Shown one piece after another: positions 1 through 7,033 of a DNA stretch of 64,000 nucleotides. Both the position numbers and the translations under genes were made by a program. The notes below the pieces were generated by a model. The model was not told the origin of the DNA. It worked only from the letters and a program-made list of their open reading frames with translations, and made no database searches. The DNA comes from JABGQS01 sp963666505. GTDB lineage: Bacteria; Bacillota; Clostridia; Christensenellales; SZUA-584. Each line of letters opens with the position of its first letter. Positions within the stretch are counted from its first letter, which is position 1. The stretch lies in the NCBI GenBank assembly GCA_963666505.2, contig CAXXXL010000002.1, positions 186,001 through 250,000 on the forward strand, written 5' to 3'.

Positions 1-2034
1 AGCAAGGTTTGACGGAAGCTCTTCATAGCGTTCGAAAGTCATTTTGAACGAGCCCCTTGCCTGAGACATCGAGCGCAGGTCAGTTGCATACTTGAACGCT
101 TCACTTATCGGTACTTCGGCAACTACTTCCTGCTTTCCGCTCTGCGGGTTCATGCCTAGAATGCGTCCACGGCGTCTGTTGATGTCGCCTATTACGTCGC
201 CCATGTATTCGTCGGGGATCAGCACTTCAAGCTTGTATATCGGCTCCAGCAGCACCGGGCCAGCTTCAGCGAGGCCTTTCTTGAATGCAAGGCTGGCAGC
301 AACTTTGAATGCCATTTCAGACGAGTCAACAGCGTGGTATGAACCATCATACAGCGTGGCTCTGATATTTACAGTCGGGAAACCTGCCAGAACTCCGTTG
401 GGAAGGCTCTCTCTCAGGCCCTTTTCAACTGCTGGTATAAAGTTTCTCGGAACAACACCGCCTACGACCTTGTCCACGAACTCAAATGTTTCTTCCGATC
501 CAATAAGCGGTTCGAACTCTACCCATACATCGCCGTACTGTCCATGACCGCCAGACTGCTTTTTGTGCTTGCCCTGTGCCTTTACCTTTTTCTTTATCGT
601 TTCCCTGTATGGGACTATCGGGTCTTGAAGCACCGCTTCAACGCCGAACTTGTTGTGCAGCTTTTTGCAAATGACTTCAAGATGAAGCTCTCCAAGACCG
701 CTGACCAGCGTGTCTGATGTTTCTGTCTGCTTCTCTATCCTGAAAGTCGGGTCTTCTTCTTCCAGTCTGTGCAGACCGGCGAAGACTTTCTCTTCATCTC
801 CCTGTTTCTTAGCAGTTACCGCAAGTGATATGCACGGTTCAGGGAACTTAACTTCGCCGAAAACCACGTGCTTTGCCGGATCGCACAGCGTGTCCCCTGT
901 GTTTGTGTGCTGAAGTTTTGCCAGTGCACCTATGTCGCCAGCAGACAGTTTCTCAACATTAATCTGTTTTTTGCCGAACATAATGTATATCTGCCCGAAC
1001 TTTTCATGTTTTTCAGCGTTTGCATTGTCAATGTTTTGACCAAGTTTTAATTCTCCGCCAAGTATTTTAAAGATTGAAAGCTTGCCCACAAACGGGTCGG
1101 CAACCGTTTTGTAAACCTGTGCCGCAAACGGAAGCGACGGGTCTGCATTATAAGTTATCTTTTCGTCTTTCGGTGTTTTACCCGTTATGTTTATAACCTG
1201 GTCGGGTGACGGCATAAGTGTAACCAAACTGTCCATAAGCAGCCTTACGCCCTGATTCGGAGCTGCAGCTGCAACAAACACCGGAACGACATCCCCGTCA
1301 ACTATGCCTTCCTTTAAGCCTTTCATGATATCCTGCTTTGTCAGCTCTTCGCCTTCAAAGTATTTCTCCATCAGCTCTTCATCATTCTCTGCTGCGTTCT
1401 CTATAATGGCTTCACGGATCTCCGTAGCCTTATCGGCAAGCTCTGCCGGAATGGGTATCTCTTTATCTTTGTCTTCGCCGAACTCGTATGCCTTCATATC
1501 GATTATGTCAACTATACCCTTAAAATCCAGCCCCTGACCGATCGGAAGCTGCAACACTGTAATATGCGTTCCGTATTTCTCCTTAAGACTATCTATCGAC
1601 TTGTCGAACTCGACATGTTCCTTGTCCATCTGGTTTATTAAGAATGCTCTCGGCATCTTTTCGTCTGTGCACTTTTCCCATGCCTGTTCAGCACCGACAG
1701 AAAGGCCGGAAAGGCCGCTGATAAGTATCAGTGCGCTGTCCGCTAGGTAATATCCCGAGGCTGCATCGCCTATAAAATCGAAATAACCCGGAGTATCGAT
1801 TATGTTTATCTTTGCTCCATTCCACTCTACGGGAGCAACAGCCGAACTTATTGAAATATTTCTTTTGATCTCTTCCGGATCGAAGTCCATCACCGTGTTT
1901 CCGTCTTCTGTCCTGCACTGTCTGTCAATTGCGCCACTATCATAAAGCATCGCTTCGGCAAGCGTTGTTTTTCCGTCTCCACCGTGACCTACCAAAGTGA
2001 TATTTCTAATGTCGCTCGTCTTGTAATCCTTCAT
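1..2034 (-). CDS. Elongation factor G-like GTPase (EF-G paralog), 3' end cut by window edge
   Basis: 678 codons are visible, starting at an ATG preceded by GGAGGG; the last few residues lie outside the window. The N-terminal G domain is clear: P-loop GHGGDGKTT, G3 motif DTPGYFDF and G4 motif NQMDK. EF-G domains II to V follow, with no frame break, up to a C-terminal region ending near YEELPSNLA. Canonical EF-G has DTPGHVDF, where the His positions the hydrolytic water, and NKxD. Here these are Tyr and Gln, as in the EF-G2-like paralogs of Clostridia and Actinobacteria. It is therefore probably not the main translocase encoded beside rpsG and tuf; its exact role (ribosome-associated GTPase) is inferred only. 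It stands alone on the minus strand, divergent from the membrane protein gene at 2209. Confidence 0.9.
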   Translation of the reverse strand, partial: MKDYKTSDIRNITLVGHGGDGKTTLAEAMLYDSGAIDRQCRTEDGNTVMDFDPEEIKRNISISSAVAPVEWNGAKINIIDTPGYFDFIGDAASGYYLADSALILISGLSGLSVGAEQAWEKCTDEKMPRAFLINQMDKEHVEFDKSIDSLKEKYGTHITVLQLPIGQGLDFKGIVDIIDMKAYEFGEDKDKEIPIPAELADKATEIREAIIENAAENDEELMEKYFEGEELTKQDIMKGLKEGIVDGDVVPVFVAAAAPNQGVRLLMDSLVTLMPSPDQVINITGKTPKDEKITYNADPSLPFAAQVYKTVADPFVGKLSIFKILGGELKLGQNIDNANAEKHEKFGQIYIMFGKKQINVEKLSAGDIGALAKLQHTNTGDTLCDPAKHVVFGEVKFPEPCISLAVTAKKQGDEEKVFAGLHRLEEEDPTFRIEKQTETSDTLVSGLGELHLEVICKKLHNKFGVEAVLQDPIVPYRETIKKKVKAQGKHKKQSGGHGQYGDVWVEFEPLIGSEETFEFVDKVVGGVVPRNFIPAVEKGLRESLPNGVLAGFPTVNIRATLYDGSYHAVDSSEMAFKVAASLAFKKGLAEAGPVLLEPIYKLEVLIPDEYMGDVIGDINRRRGRILGMNPQSGKQEVVAEVPISEAFKYATDLRSMSQARGSFKMTFERYEELPSNLA

Positions 2035-2101
2035 TATTTCCCTCCAACGTCTGCAATCAGCGCCCTTTTATAAAGCCCCAATCATCTATTTATTAAACTT
2101 C

Positions 2102-2130
2102 ATTCTATCAGAAACAATATAAAAAATAAA
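2102..2130 (-). promoter_or_regulatory. Candidate SigA promoter of the EF-G paralog
   Basis: On the minus strand, TTTATT (2125-2130) and TAGAAT (2102-2107) are separated by 17 bases, and the -10 is preceded by TGA, an extended -10. The -35 is weak. It lies about 68 bases upstream of the EF-G start codon in an AT-rich divergent intergenic region. Confidence 0.4.
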
Positions 2131-2208
2131 CACATTTTTCTCGTTTAGTATGGAATTTAATTTAAAACTGTGTAATAATAGCGTATAAATCAAATAAGGA
2201 GTAAATTA

Positions 2209-2811
2209 ATGAACGAAACAAAAGTGAAACTTACCGACACTCAGCTAAGAGTGCTTCAGGTTATAATCGGTGTGATATCTTCTATTGCACTTCTTGTATC
2301 TTTGGTGCTGCCGAATTTACTTGGAAACACTAATACGCTCGTTTCCTATCTCTGGCTTGTCATATTCGTGATAGTCATGTTTGGCAGAAGGTGGATAGAA
2401 CGCCGCTACAATATGCGTCTGTCTTTATACAATCTTGCTATGCTGGATACCCTTGCGCTGCTTATAGTGGCCTACGGAGCTTTGCTGTTCTTTGCCCCTC
2501 AGGTATTCTCTGAAGACTCGGTATCGCCTGCCTGGCCGGTAGCTGTTAAGCTGCTTCTAGTCATCGGCATCACGCTTTTAGTGCTAATCGTCGGTATCAT
2601 ACTTCCGGCTATGAGGTATTTCAAGCGCAAAGAAGCAGGCACACTGCGTCCGATAAGACTGCCTGACCCTGAGGAGATCCAAGAAGATGAGCCTGAGCAT
2701 GATGAAGAAACGCAGAGTCATCCCGGCCTTACACCGCTGGAGCGTCAGATAATGGAGATGACAAAAGACCTAGACGACCCGGATTCAAAAGAAGACGATA
2801 AAGACAAGTAG
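2209..2811 (+). CDS. Small integral membrane protein of unknown function
   Basis: 200 residues starting at an ATG preceded by AAGGAG. About four hydrophobic segments are visible (around residues 16-37, 45-60, 77-97 and 107-133). After a basic patch (RYFKRKE) comes a strongly acidic cytoplasmic-looking tail rich in Asp, Glu and Lys. I do not recognise the family. It is monocistronic, has a strong terminator directly downstream, and is one of only two genes on the plus strand. No catalytic motif is visible, so no function is proposed. Confidence 0.75.
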   Translation: MNETKVKLTDTQLRVLQVIIGVISSIALLVSLVLPNLLGNTNTLVSYLWLVIFVIVMFGRRWIERRYNMRLSLYNLAMLDTLALLIVAYGALLFFAPQVFSEDSVSPAWPVAVKLLLVIGITLLVLIVGIILPAMRYFKRKEAGTLRPIRLPDPEEIQEDEPEHDEETQSHPGLTPLERQIMEMTKDLDDPDSKEDDKDK

Positions 2812-2820
2812 ACTATATGA

Positions 2821-2855
2821 AAAGAACGCCGGTGAAGACCGTGCGTTCTTTTTTT
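2821..2855 (+). terminator. Intrinsic terminator of the membrane protein gene
   Basis: AAAGAACGC-CGGT, a GAAG tetraloop, then ACCG-(T)-GCGTTCTTT form a 13-bp stem with one bulge, followed by a T run. It starts 10 bases after the stop codon. Confidence 0.9.
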
Positions 2856-2889
2856 GCCGTTTTTAGCTGTACCGCTGCCTACTTTTAGA

Positions 2890-3657
2890 TCAGCTTTCTA
2901 TAGTCATTTCGATGATAGATCCGGCGGTTATTTGAGTATCGCAATCTATTTCGTATTCATCCATAAGAGCTTTGAATTCTTCAAGGCTCATCTCTCCTAT
3001 GACAAACATGATTACCCTTGTGTTTTCATCTGCCATGTAGCTGTCTGTATATATCTCTTTATCCGCAAGCAGTTTTTCAACCGCCTGCGCAAAGTCCGCT
3101 TTGTCTGCGCTCACATATATATAGCACTGGCTCGGTCCTATGTCGCCATCTTCTGCAACGTCGTCGGCACTGTCAGCGGAATTCGAATCCGCTTCCTGCA
3201 TATAGGTGTCGGGCATGGCAGCTTCTTCAGGCATCTTTGCGGCTTCTATTCCACCGCCTAAATCCTCATCCATTCCTTCACTGTTGATCTTAAACATTTC
3301 TTCACTTTCTGCCATCTGCATGGTATCATCAACAGTCCTTGTCTTAGGACCAAGAAAATCTGAAGCTACAAAAAACGCCACCGCAGCAACTGCGGCAACA
3401 GCAACGGAAATGTACGCGAACGGAGGGATCTTGACGGTCTTTTTCGCTTTTTTAATGGCAGACTGCGCAAGGCCCGACGGCGGCTCGACTTCTTCAAGCT
3501 CGGCCAGCGTTTCTCTCAGCTTTGCAGAGTTAATAAGCTCCTGCCTGCATCCGTTACAGTTTTGTGCATGGGCAAGAACTTCGTCCTTTTCCTGCTGGCT
3601 TAAAGAATCAAAGATATTTATTTTTTCTTTTGCTGTTTTACAATCCATCAGCCTCAA
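2890..3657 (-). CDS. Putative zinc-finger anti-sigma factor, membrane anchored (orphan)
   Basis: 255 residues from a TTG at 3657; an ATG at 3648 is an equally plausible start. The N-terminal cytoplasmic part carries H30-x3-C34-x2-C37, the zinc-binding anti-sigma (ZAS) signature known to hold ECF sigma factors inactive. A Lys-rich stretch is followed by one membrane helix (about residues 79-98), then an acidic extracytoplasmic domain of about 155 residues of unknown fold. Anti-sigma genes normally follow their sigma gene. Here the neighbour is nrdJ and no sigma factor is nearby, so the partner must be encoded elsewhere. An ECF-like promoter and a SigA-like promoter lie just upstream. The family call rests on the ZAS motif plus topology; the signal sensed cannot be read from the sequence. 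Confidence 0.7.
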   Translation of the reverse strand: MRLMDCKTAKEKINIFDSLSQQEKDEVLAHAQNCNGCRQELINSAKLRETLAELEEVEPPSGLAQSAIKKAKKTVKIPPFAYISVAVAAVAAVAFFVASDFLGPKTRTVDDTMQMAESEEMFKINSEGMDEDLGGGIEAAKMPEEAAMPDTYMQEADSNSADSADDVAEDGDIGPSQCYIYVSADKADFAQAVEKLLADKEIYTDSYMADENTRVIMFVIGEMSLEEFKALMDEYEIDCDTQITAGSIIEMTIES

Positions 3658-3711
3658 ACTCTTTCCGCCATATATGTGTTTGCTTCACATACCGGACTTA
3701 TACATATTTAT

Positions 3712-3737
3712 GACGTGTTGTGCCGCAATAAAGTTCC
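3712..3737 (-). promoter_or_regulatory. ECF-sigma-like promoter upstream of the anti-sigma gene
   Basis: On the minus strand, GGAACTT (3731-3737) is followed after 15 bases by CGTC (3712-3715). This matches the general -35 GGAACTT / -10 CGTC architecture of extracytoplasmic-function sigma factors. It lies about 55-65 bases before the possible start codons of the anti-sigma gene, the position expected for autoregulation. It is a pattern match only. Confidence 0.5.
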
Positions 3738-3754
3738 AATTTCACTGTAAAAAA

Positions 3755-3783
3755 ATTATATTACAAATAAGTCATATATACAA
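3755..3783 (-). promoter_or_regulatory. SigA-type promoter upstream of the anti-sigma gene
   Basis: On the minus strand, TTGTAT (3778-3783), 17 bases, then TATAAT (3755-3760). It sits upstream of the ECF-like element, giving a tandem arrangement. The region is AT rich, which raises the chance of coincidence. Confidence 0.5.
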
Positions 3784-3812
3784 CCGAAAATATAGCTTTG
3801 CTGAAATCCGCT

Positions 3813-3855
3813 ATAAAAAAATTAAAGCTGTACACGGATAAGGTGCACAGCTTTA
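3813..3855 (-). terminator. Intrinsic terminator of nrdJ
   Basis: On the minus strand the arms AAAGCTGTGCAC and GTGTACAGCTTT form a stem, followed by AATTTTTTT. It begins about 12 bases after the nrdJ stop codon. Confidence 0.85.
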
Positions 3856-3866
3856 TTATACTTCTT

Positions 3867-6050
3867 TCAGCCGCACTTTGAATAGCCGCATGAGCGGCAC
3901 ACAACACAGCCGCCTTCGTGCTCCATCACTGATGCGCATTCCGGGCACTTTGCTCCGCTTTTAATCTCCTGGGTTCCATTCATCTGCCCTGCATCCATTT
4001 GGCGCAGCTCTACAACCTGCTCGAGAACCCTGCCTATTGCATCCGGACACGAAAGTACCTTTAGACCCTTCTGCCGCAGAGTAGAGTGGCAGCGTATACC
4101 ACGAAGCTGTTCTATTATAACATCGACATCTATACCACTGCGCAGCGCCATTGACGCAAGCCTGCTGGTTGCCTCTGACTGAGACGGACAACCTCCGGCT
4201 CTGCCAAGGTTTGTGAACACCTCGCATATCCCGTCTTTGTCGTAATTGACCGTAACATACAGATTACCGCAGCCAATCTTGATCTTCCTTGTTATGCCCT
4301 TTGTCACTTCCGGACGCTCTCTTGGAACAAGGGTTGCGTCGTCCTGCGTTTCCTCTTTCTTCTTGTCTACGCTCAGCACCTGGTTCTGCCTGCTGCCGTC
4401 CCTGTATATCGTAACACCTTTTAGCCCCAGCTGATAAGCAAGGTCGTACGCATCTTTTACATCCTGTCTGGTTGCAGATTTTGGGAAGTTAACAGTTTTT
4501 GAAACCGCATTGTCCGTATACTCCTGAAAAGCGCTCTGCATCCTGATGTGATATTCAGGCGTTATGTCATGCGCTGTAACAAACACATCTTTTATTTCCT
4601 GTGGTATCTCTTCAATAGCCTGCAGCGTTGCGCTCTGAGCTATCCTCTCCATAAGTTCTTTGCTGTAGAAACCCATCTGTTTTGCCTTCTCTTCAAAGTA
4701 CGGATGCACTTCAATAAGCTTGTCATCATCCATAACGTTTCTTATGTATGAAATAGCGAACACAGGCTCTATACCGCTGGATGTACCTGCAATTATCGAT
4801 ATCGTTCCCGTCGGTGCTATTGTTGTGACCGTAGCGTTTCTCATCTGCTTCATCCCACGGGAAGGATATACGCTGCTTGCGAACATCTGGAAGCTGCCTC
4901 GTTTTTCGGCCAGCTCTGCAGATTTTTCGTCTGCTTTTCTTTTTATGAAAGCCATTACTTCTCTTGCAGTCTCAATGGCTTTCTCTGAGTTATAAGGAAT
5001 GCCCAGCTTATAGAGCATATCAGCAAAACCCATAACACCAAGCCCTATCTTTCTCATGCTCTTTGTCATTTTCTCTATCTGCTTGAGTGGATACTTGTTC
5101 ACATCGATCACGTTGTCGAGGAAATGAACTGCAGTTTTAATAGTCTGCTCCATTCCTTCAAAATCAATCATTCCGCCGTCGGCAAATTTATTCAGGTTGA
5201 TGGAACCTAAGTTGCAGCTCTCGTACGGAAGCAGCGGCTGTTCGCCGCACGGATTGGTGCTCTCAATCTCCCCGGCTTGCGGCACCGGATTGTCCTTGTT
5301 TATCCTGTCAAGAAAAACTATGCCCGGTTCTCCGTTCTGCCATGCCATGTCGATTATCGTCTCGTATACGTCTTTTGCACGCAGGCTTTCTACCACTTTA
5401 CCGTTTGACGGGTCAATAAGATCGTAGTCTTTGTCTTCAATAACAGCCTGCATAAAGTCTTCCGTCAGCCCGACGCTGATATTGAAGTTGGTAAGCTGTG
5501 TAAGATCGCTCTTGCATTTTATAAAATCCATTATATCCGGGTGGTCCACACGCAGTATGCCCATGTTAGCGCCCCGCCTTGTGCCGCCCTGCTTGACTGC
5601 TTCGGTTGAAGAATTATACACCTTCATGAAGCTTATCGGACCGCTGGCAACTCCGCCTGTAGATTTTACTGTAGCGCCTTCCTGACGTATCCTCGAAAAC
5701 GAGAACCCAGTCCCGCCGCCGCTTTTGTGTATCAAAGCTGCGTTTGAAAGCGTACCGAAAATGCCTTCCATGCTGTCTTCTATTGGCAGTACGAAACATG
5801 CGGAAAGCTGCCCGAGCTCTCTTCCTGCGTTCATAAGAGTCGGCGAATTCGGCAGAAATCTAAGCTGCGTCATGGCATCGTAAAACTCCTGCTGAGCAGC
5901 CTGCGGATCTTCTCCATATGCTTTGTCGGCAGAGGCAATCGTCTTCGCAACACGTTTCATCATGCTTTCAGGTTTCTCAATGACTCCGCTTTTATTCTTT
6001 TTTAAATATCTTCTCTCTAAAACAAGTTGTGCATTCTTGGATAATTCCAT
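3867..6050 (-). CDS. nrdJ: Adenosylcobalamin-dependent (class II) ribonucleoside-diphosphate reductase
   Basis: 727 residues, starting at an ATG preceded by AAAGGGG. It reduces ribonucleotides to deoxyribonucleotides using B12 and works with or without oxygen. The ten-stranded barrel is recognisable: FLPNSPTLMNAG near residues 65-76, the first active-site Cys in SACFVLP (about 84), and the catalytic loop STNPCGEQ with Cys268. The C-terminus carries a Cys-rich zinc-ribbon-like tail (CPEC...CVVCRSCGYSKCG), as in long NrdJ proteins, which supplies the re-reducing thiols. It is a single gene with its own promoter and terminator. No cobalamin riboswitch fits in the short upstream gap. No frame damage was seen. 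Confidence 0.95.
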   Translation of the reverse strand: MELSKNAQLVLERRYLKKNKSGVIEKPESMMKRVAKTIASADKAYGEDPQAAQQEFYDAMTQLRFLPNSPTLMNAGRELGQLSACFVLPIEDSMEGIFGTLSNAALIHKSGGGTGFSFSRIRQEGATVKSTGGVASGPISFMKVYNSSTEAVKQGGTRRGANMGILRVDHPDIMDFIKCKSDLTQLTNFNISVGLTEDFMQAVIEDKDYDLIDPSNGKVVESLRAKDVYETIIDMAWQNGEPGIVFLDRINKDNPVPQAGEIESTNPCGEQPLLPYESCNLGSINLNKFADGGMIDFEGMEQTIKTAVHFLDNVIDVNKYPLKQIEKMTKSMRKIGLGVMGFADMLYKLGIPYNSEKAIETAREVMAFIKRKADEKSAELAEKRGSFQMFASSVYPSRGMKQMRNATVTTIAPTGTISIIAGTSSGIEPVFAISYIRNVMDDDKLIEVHPYFEEKAKQMGFYSKELMERIAQSATLQAIEEIPQEIKDVFVTAHDITPEYHIRMQSAFQEYTDNAVSKTVNFPKSATRQDVKDAYDLAYQLGLKGVTIYRDGSRQNQVLSVDKKKEETQDDATLVPRERPEVTKGITRKIKIGCGNLYVTVNYDKDGICEVFTNLGRAGGCPSQSEATSRLASMALRSGIDVDVIIEQLRGIRCHSTLRQKGLKVLSCPDAIGRVLEQVVELRQMDAGQMNGTQEIKSGAKCPECASVMEHEGGCVVCRSCGYSKCG

Positions 6051-6082
6051 AATAAGACCCCTTTATAAAGTATGGTAGAGAT

Positions 6083-6111
6083 ATAATACCACAATATATA
6101 GTGTCTTTCAA
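6083..6111 (-). promoter_or_regulatory. SigA promoter of nrdJ
   Basis: On the minus strand, TTGAAA (6106-6111), 17 bases, then TATTAT (6083-6088) with an upstream TGG (extended -10). It lies about 33 bases before the nrdJ start codon. Confidence 0.75.
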
Positions 6112-6129
6112 CGGATATTATGTTAAATT

Positions 6130-6906
6130 TCAAAATGTATTAAATAGTTTTTTATATGTCTCTAACAAACCTTCACTTCCGGACGTCAGGAATTCTACGT
6201 TGCCCTTCTTTTTACCTTCGCAAAGCATCCCTTTTTCAGAAAGCACATGTTTAAGCTGTCGAGCCGTGCCGAACCTGCCGTCGAATACAAGGCAGTCACT
6301 GCAGTAATTGCTGTCAAGATATTCTTTTATTGTATTCTCAATAAAAGAATAGTGTGTACACCCAATAACCACTGCATCCAGTTTCTCTTTTTTTAAGAAA
6401 TCTAACCTGCCGGAAAAATACCTGGCCAAGCTTTCTCTATCCGCTCTTCCCTCTTCTATCATCTCAACAAGGCCGCTGCATCCAACGTTTATGACCTTGC
6501 CGTCCGCATCAAGGCGCTCAAGAAGCTTTTTATACCTCGTCTGTGAAACGGTTGCCGGCGTTGCAAGCACCAGCACCTTCCCCTCAACCTTAAGCGCTGG
6601 TTTTACTGCCGGTTCCATGCTTATAACGGGCAGGTTGAAACTGTCCCTCATCATCTTCACAGATGCACTTGTCGCTGTGTTGCACGCCACAACAATAGCC
6701 TTCACGCCCCTATCATATAGCACTTTTGCAGCAGCAAGAGAAAGCTCTTTTATCTCATCTTCGCTCTTTTCACCATAAGGAGCATTTTTGTAGTCGCTGT
6801 AATATAAATAGTTTTCGCTAGGCATCAGCTCAAACGCTGTTTTCAGCACGCTTATACCGCCAAGACCTGAATCGAAAAACCCTATCGGGCTGCAGATATC
6901 CGCCAT
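6130..6906 (-). CDS. murI: Glutamate racemase
   Basis: Makes D-glutamate for peptidoglycan from L-glutamate. The chosen ATG at 6906 is preceded by AGGAGATAAG and gives 258 residues beginning MADICSPIGFFDSGLGG, the usual N-terminus; an upstream in-frame ATG at 6972 is less likely. The two catalytic cysteines are in VACNTATS (about residue 75) and VIGCTHYSF (about residue 187), and the substrate-binding DSG motif is near residue 11. It sits alone between nrdJ and clpC, well away from the main cell-wall cluster in this window. Confidence 0.95.
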   Translation of the reverse strand: MADICSPIGFFDSGLGGISVLKTAFELMPSENYLYYSDYKNAPYGEKSEDEIKELSLAAAKVLYDRGVKAIVVACNTATSASVKMMRDSFNLPVISMEPAVKPALKVEGKVLVLATPATVSQTRYKKLLERLDADGKVINVGCSGLVEMIEEGRADRESLARYFSGRLDFLKKEKLDAVVIGCTHYSFIENTIKEYLDSNYCSDCLVFDGRFGTARQLKHVLSEKGMLCEGKKKGNVEFLTSGSEGLLETYKKLFNTF

Positions 6907-6996
6907 CTTATCTCCTGTAATGATCCCTTTTATTGTTCTTAAAATTATATCATTGAGGACTTGTTTCTTCAAACAATAATTCTGTACTAAAATATT

Positions 6997-7026
6997 AAAA
7001 GCAGGGCGTTTATAAATCCCTGCTTT
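6997..7026 (-). terminator. Terminator at the end of the ctsR-clpC operon
   Basis: AAAGCAGGG and CCCTGCTTT form a 9-bp perfect stem around an 11-base loop. On the minus strand it is followed by TAATATTTT, just past the clpC stop codon. Confidence 0.8.
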
Positions 7027-7033
7027 AATATGT

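Noticed and set aside
6051..6129. Cobalamin riboswitch upstream of the B12-dependent nrdJ
   Set aside because: The gap is under 80 bases and already holds the promoter; no B12 box was seen.
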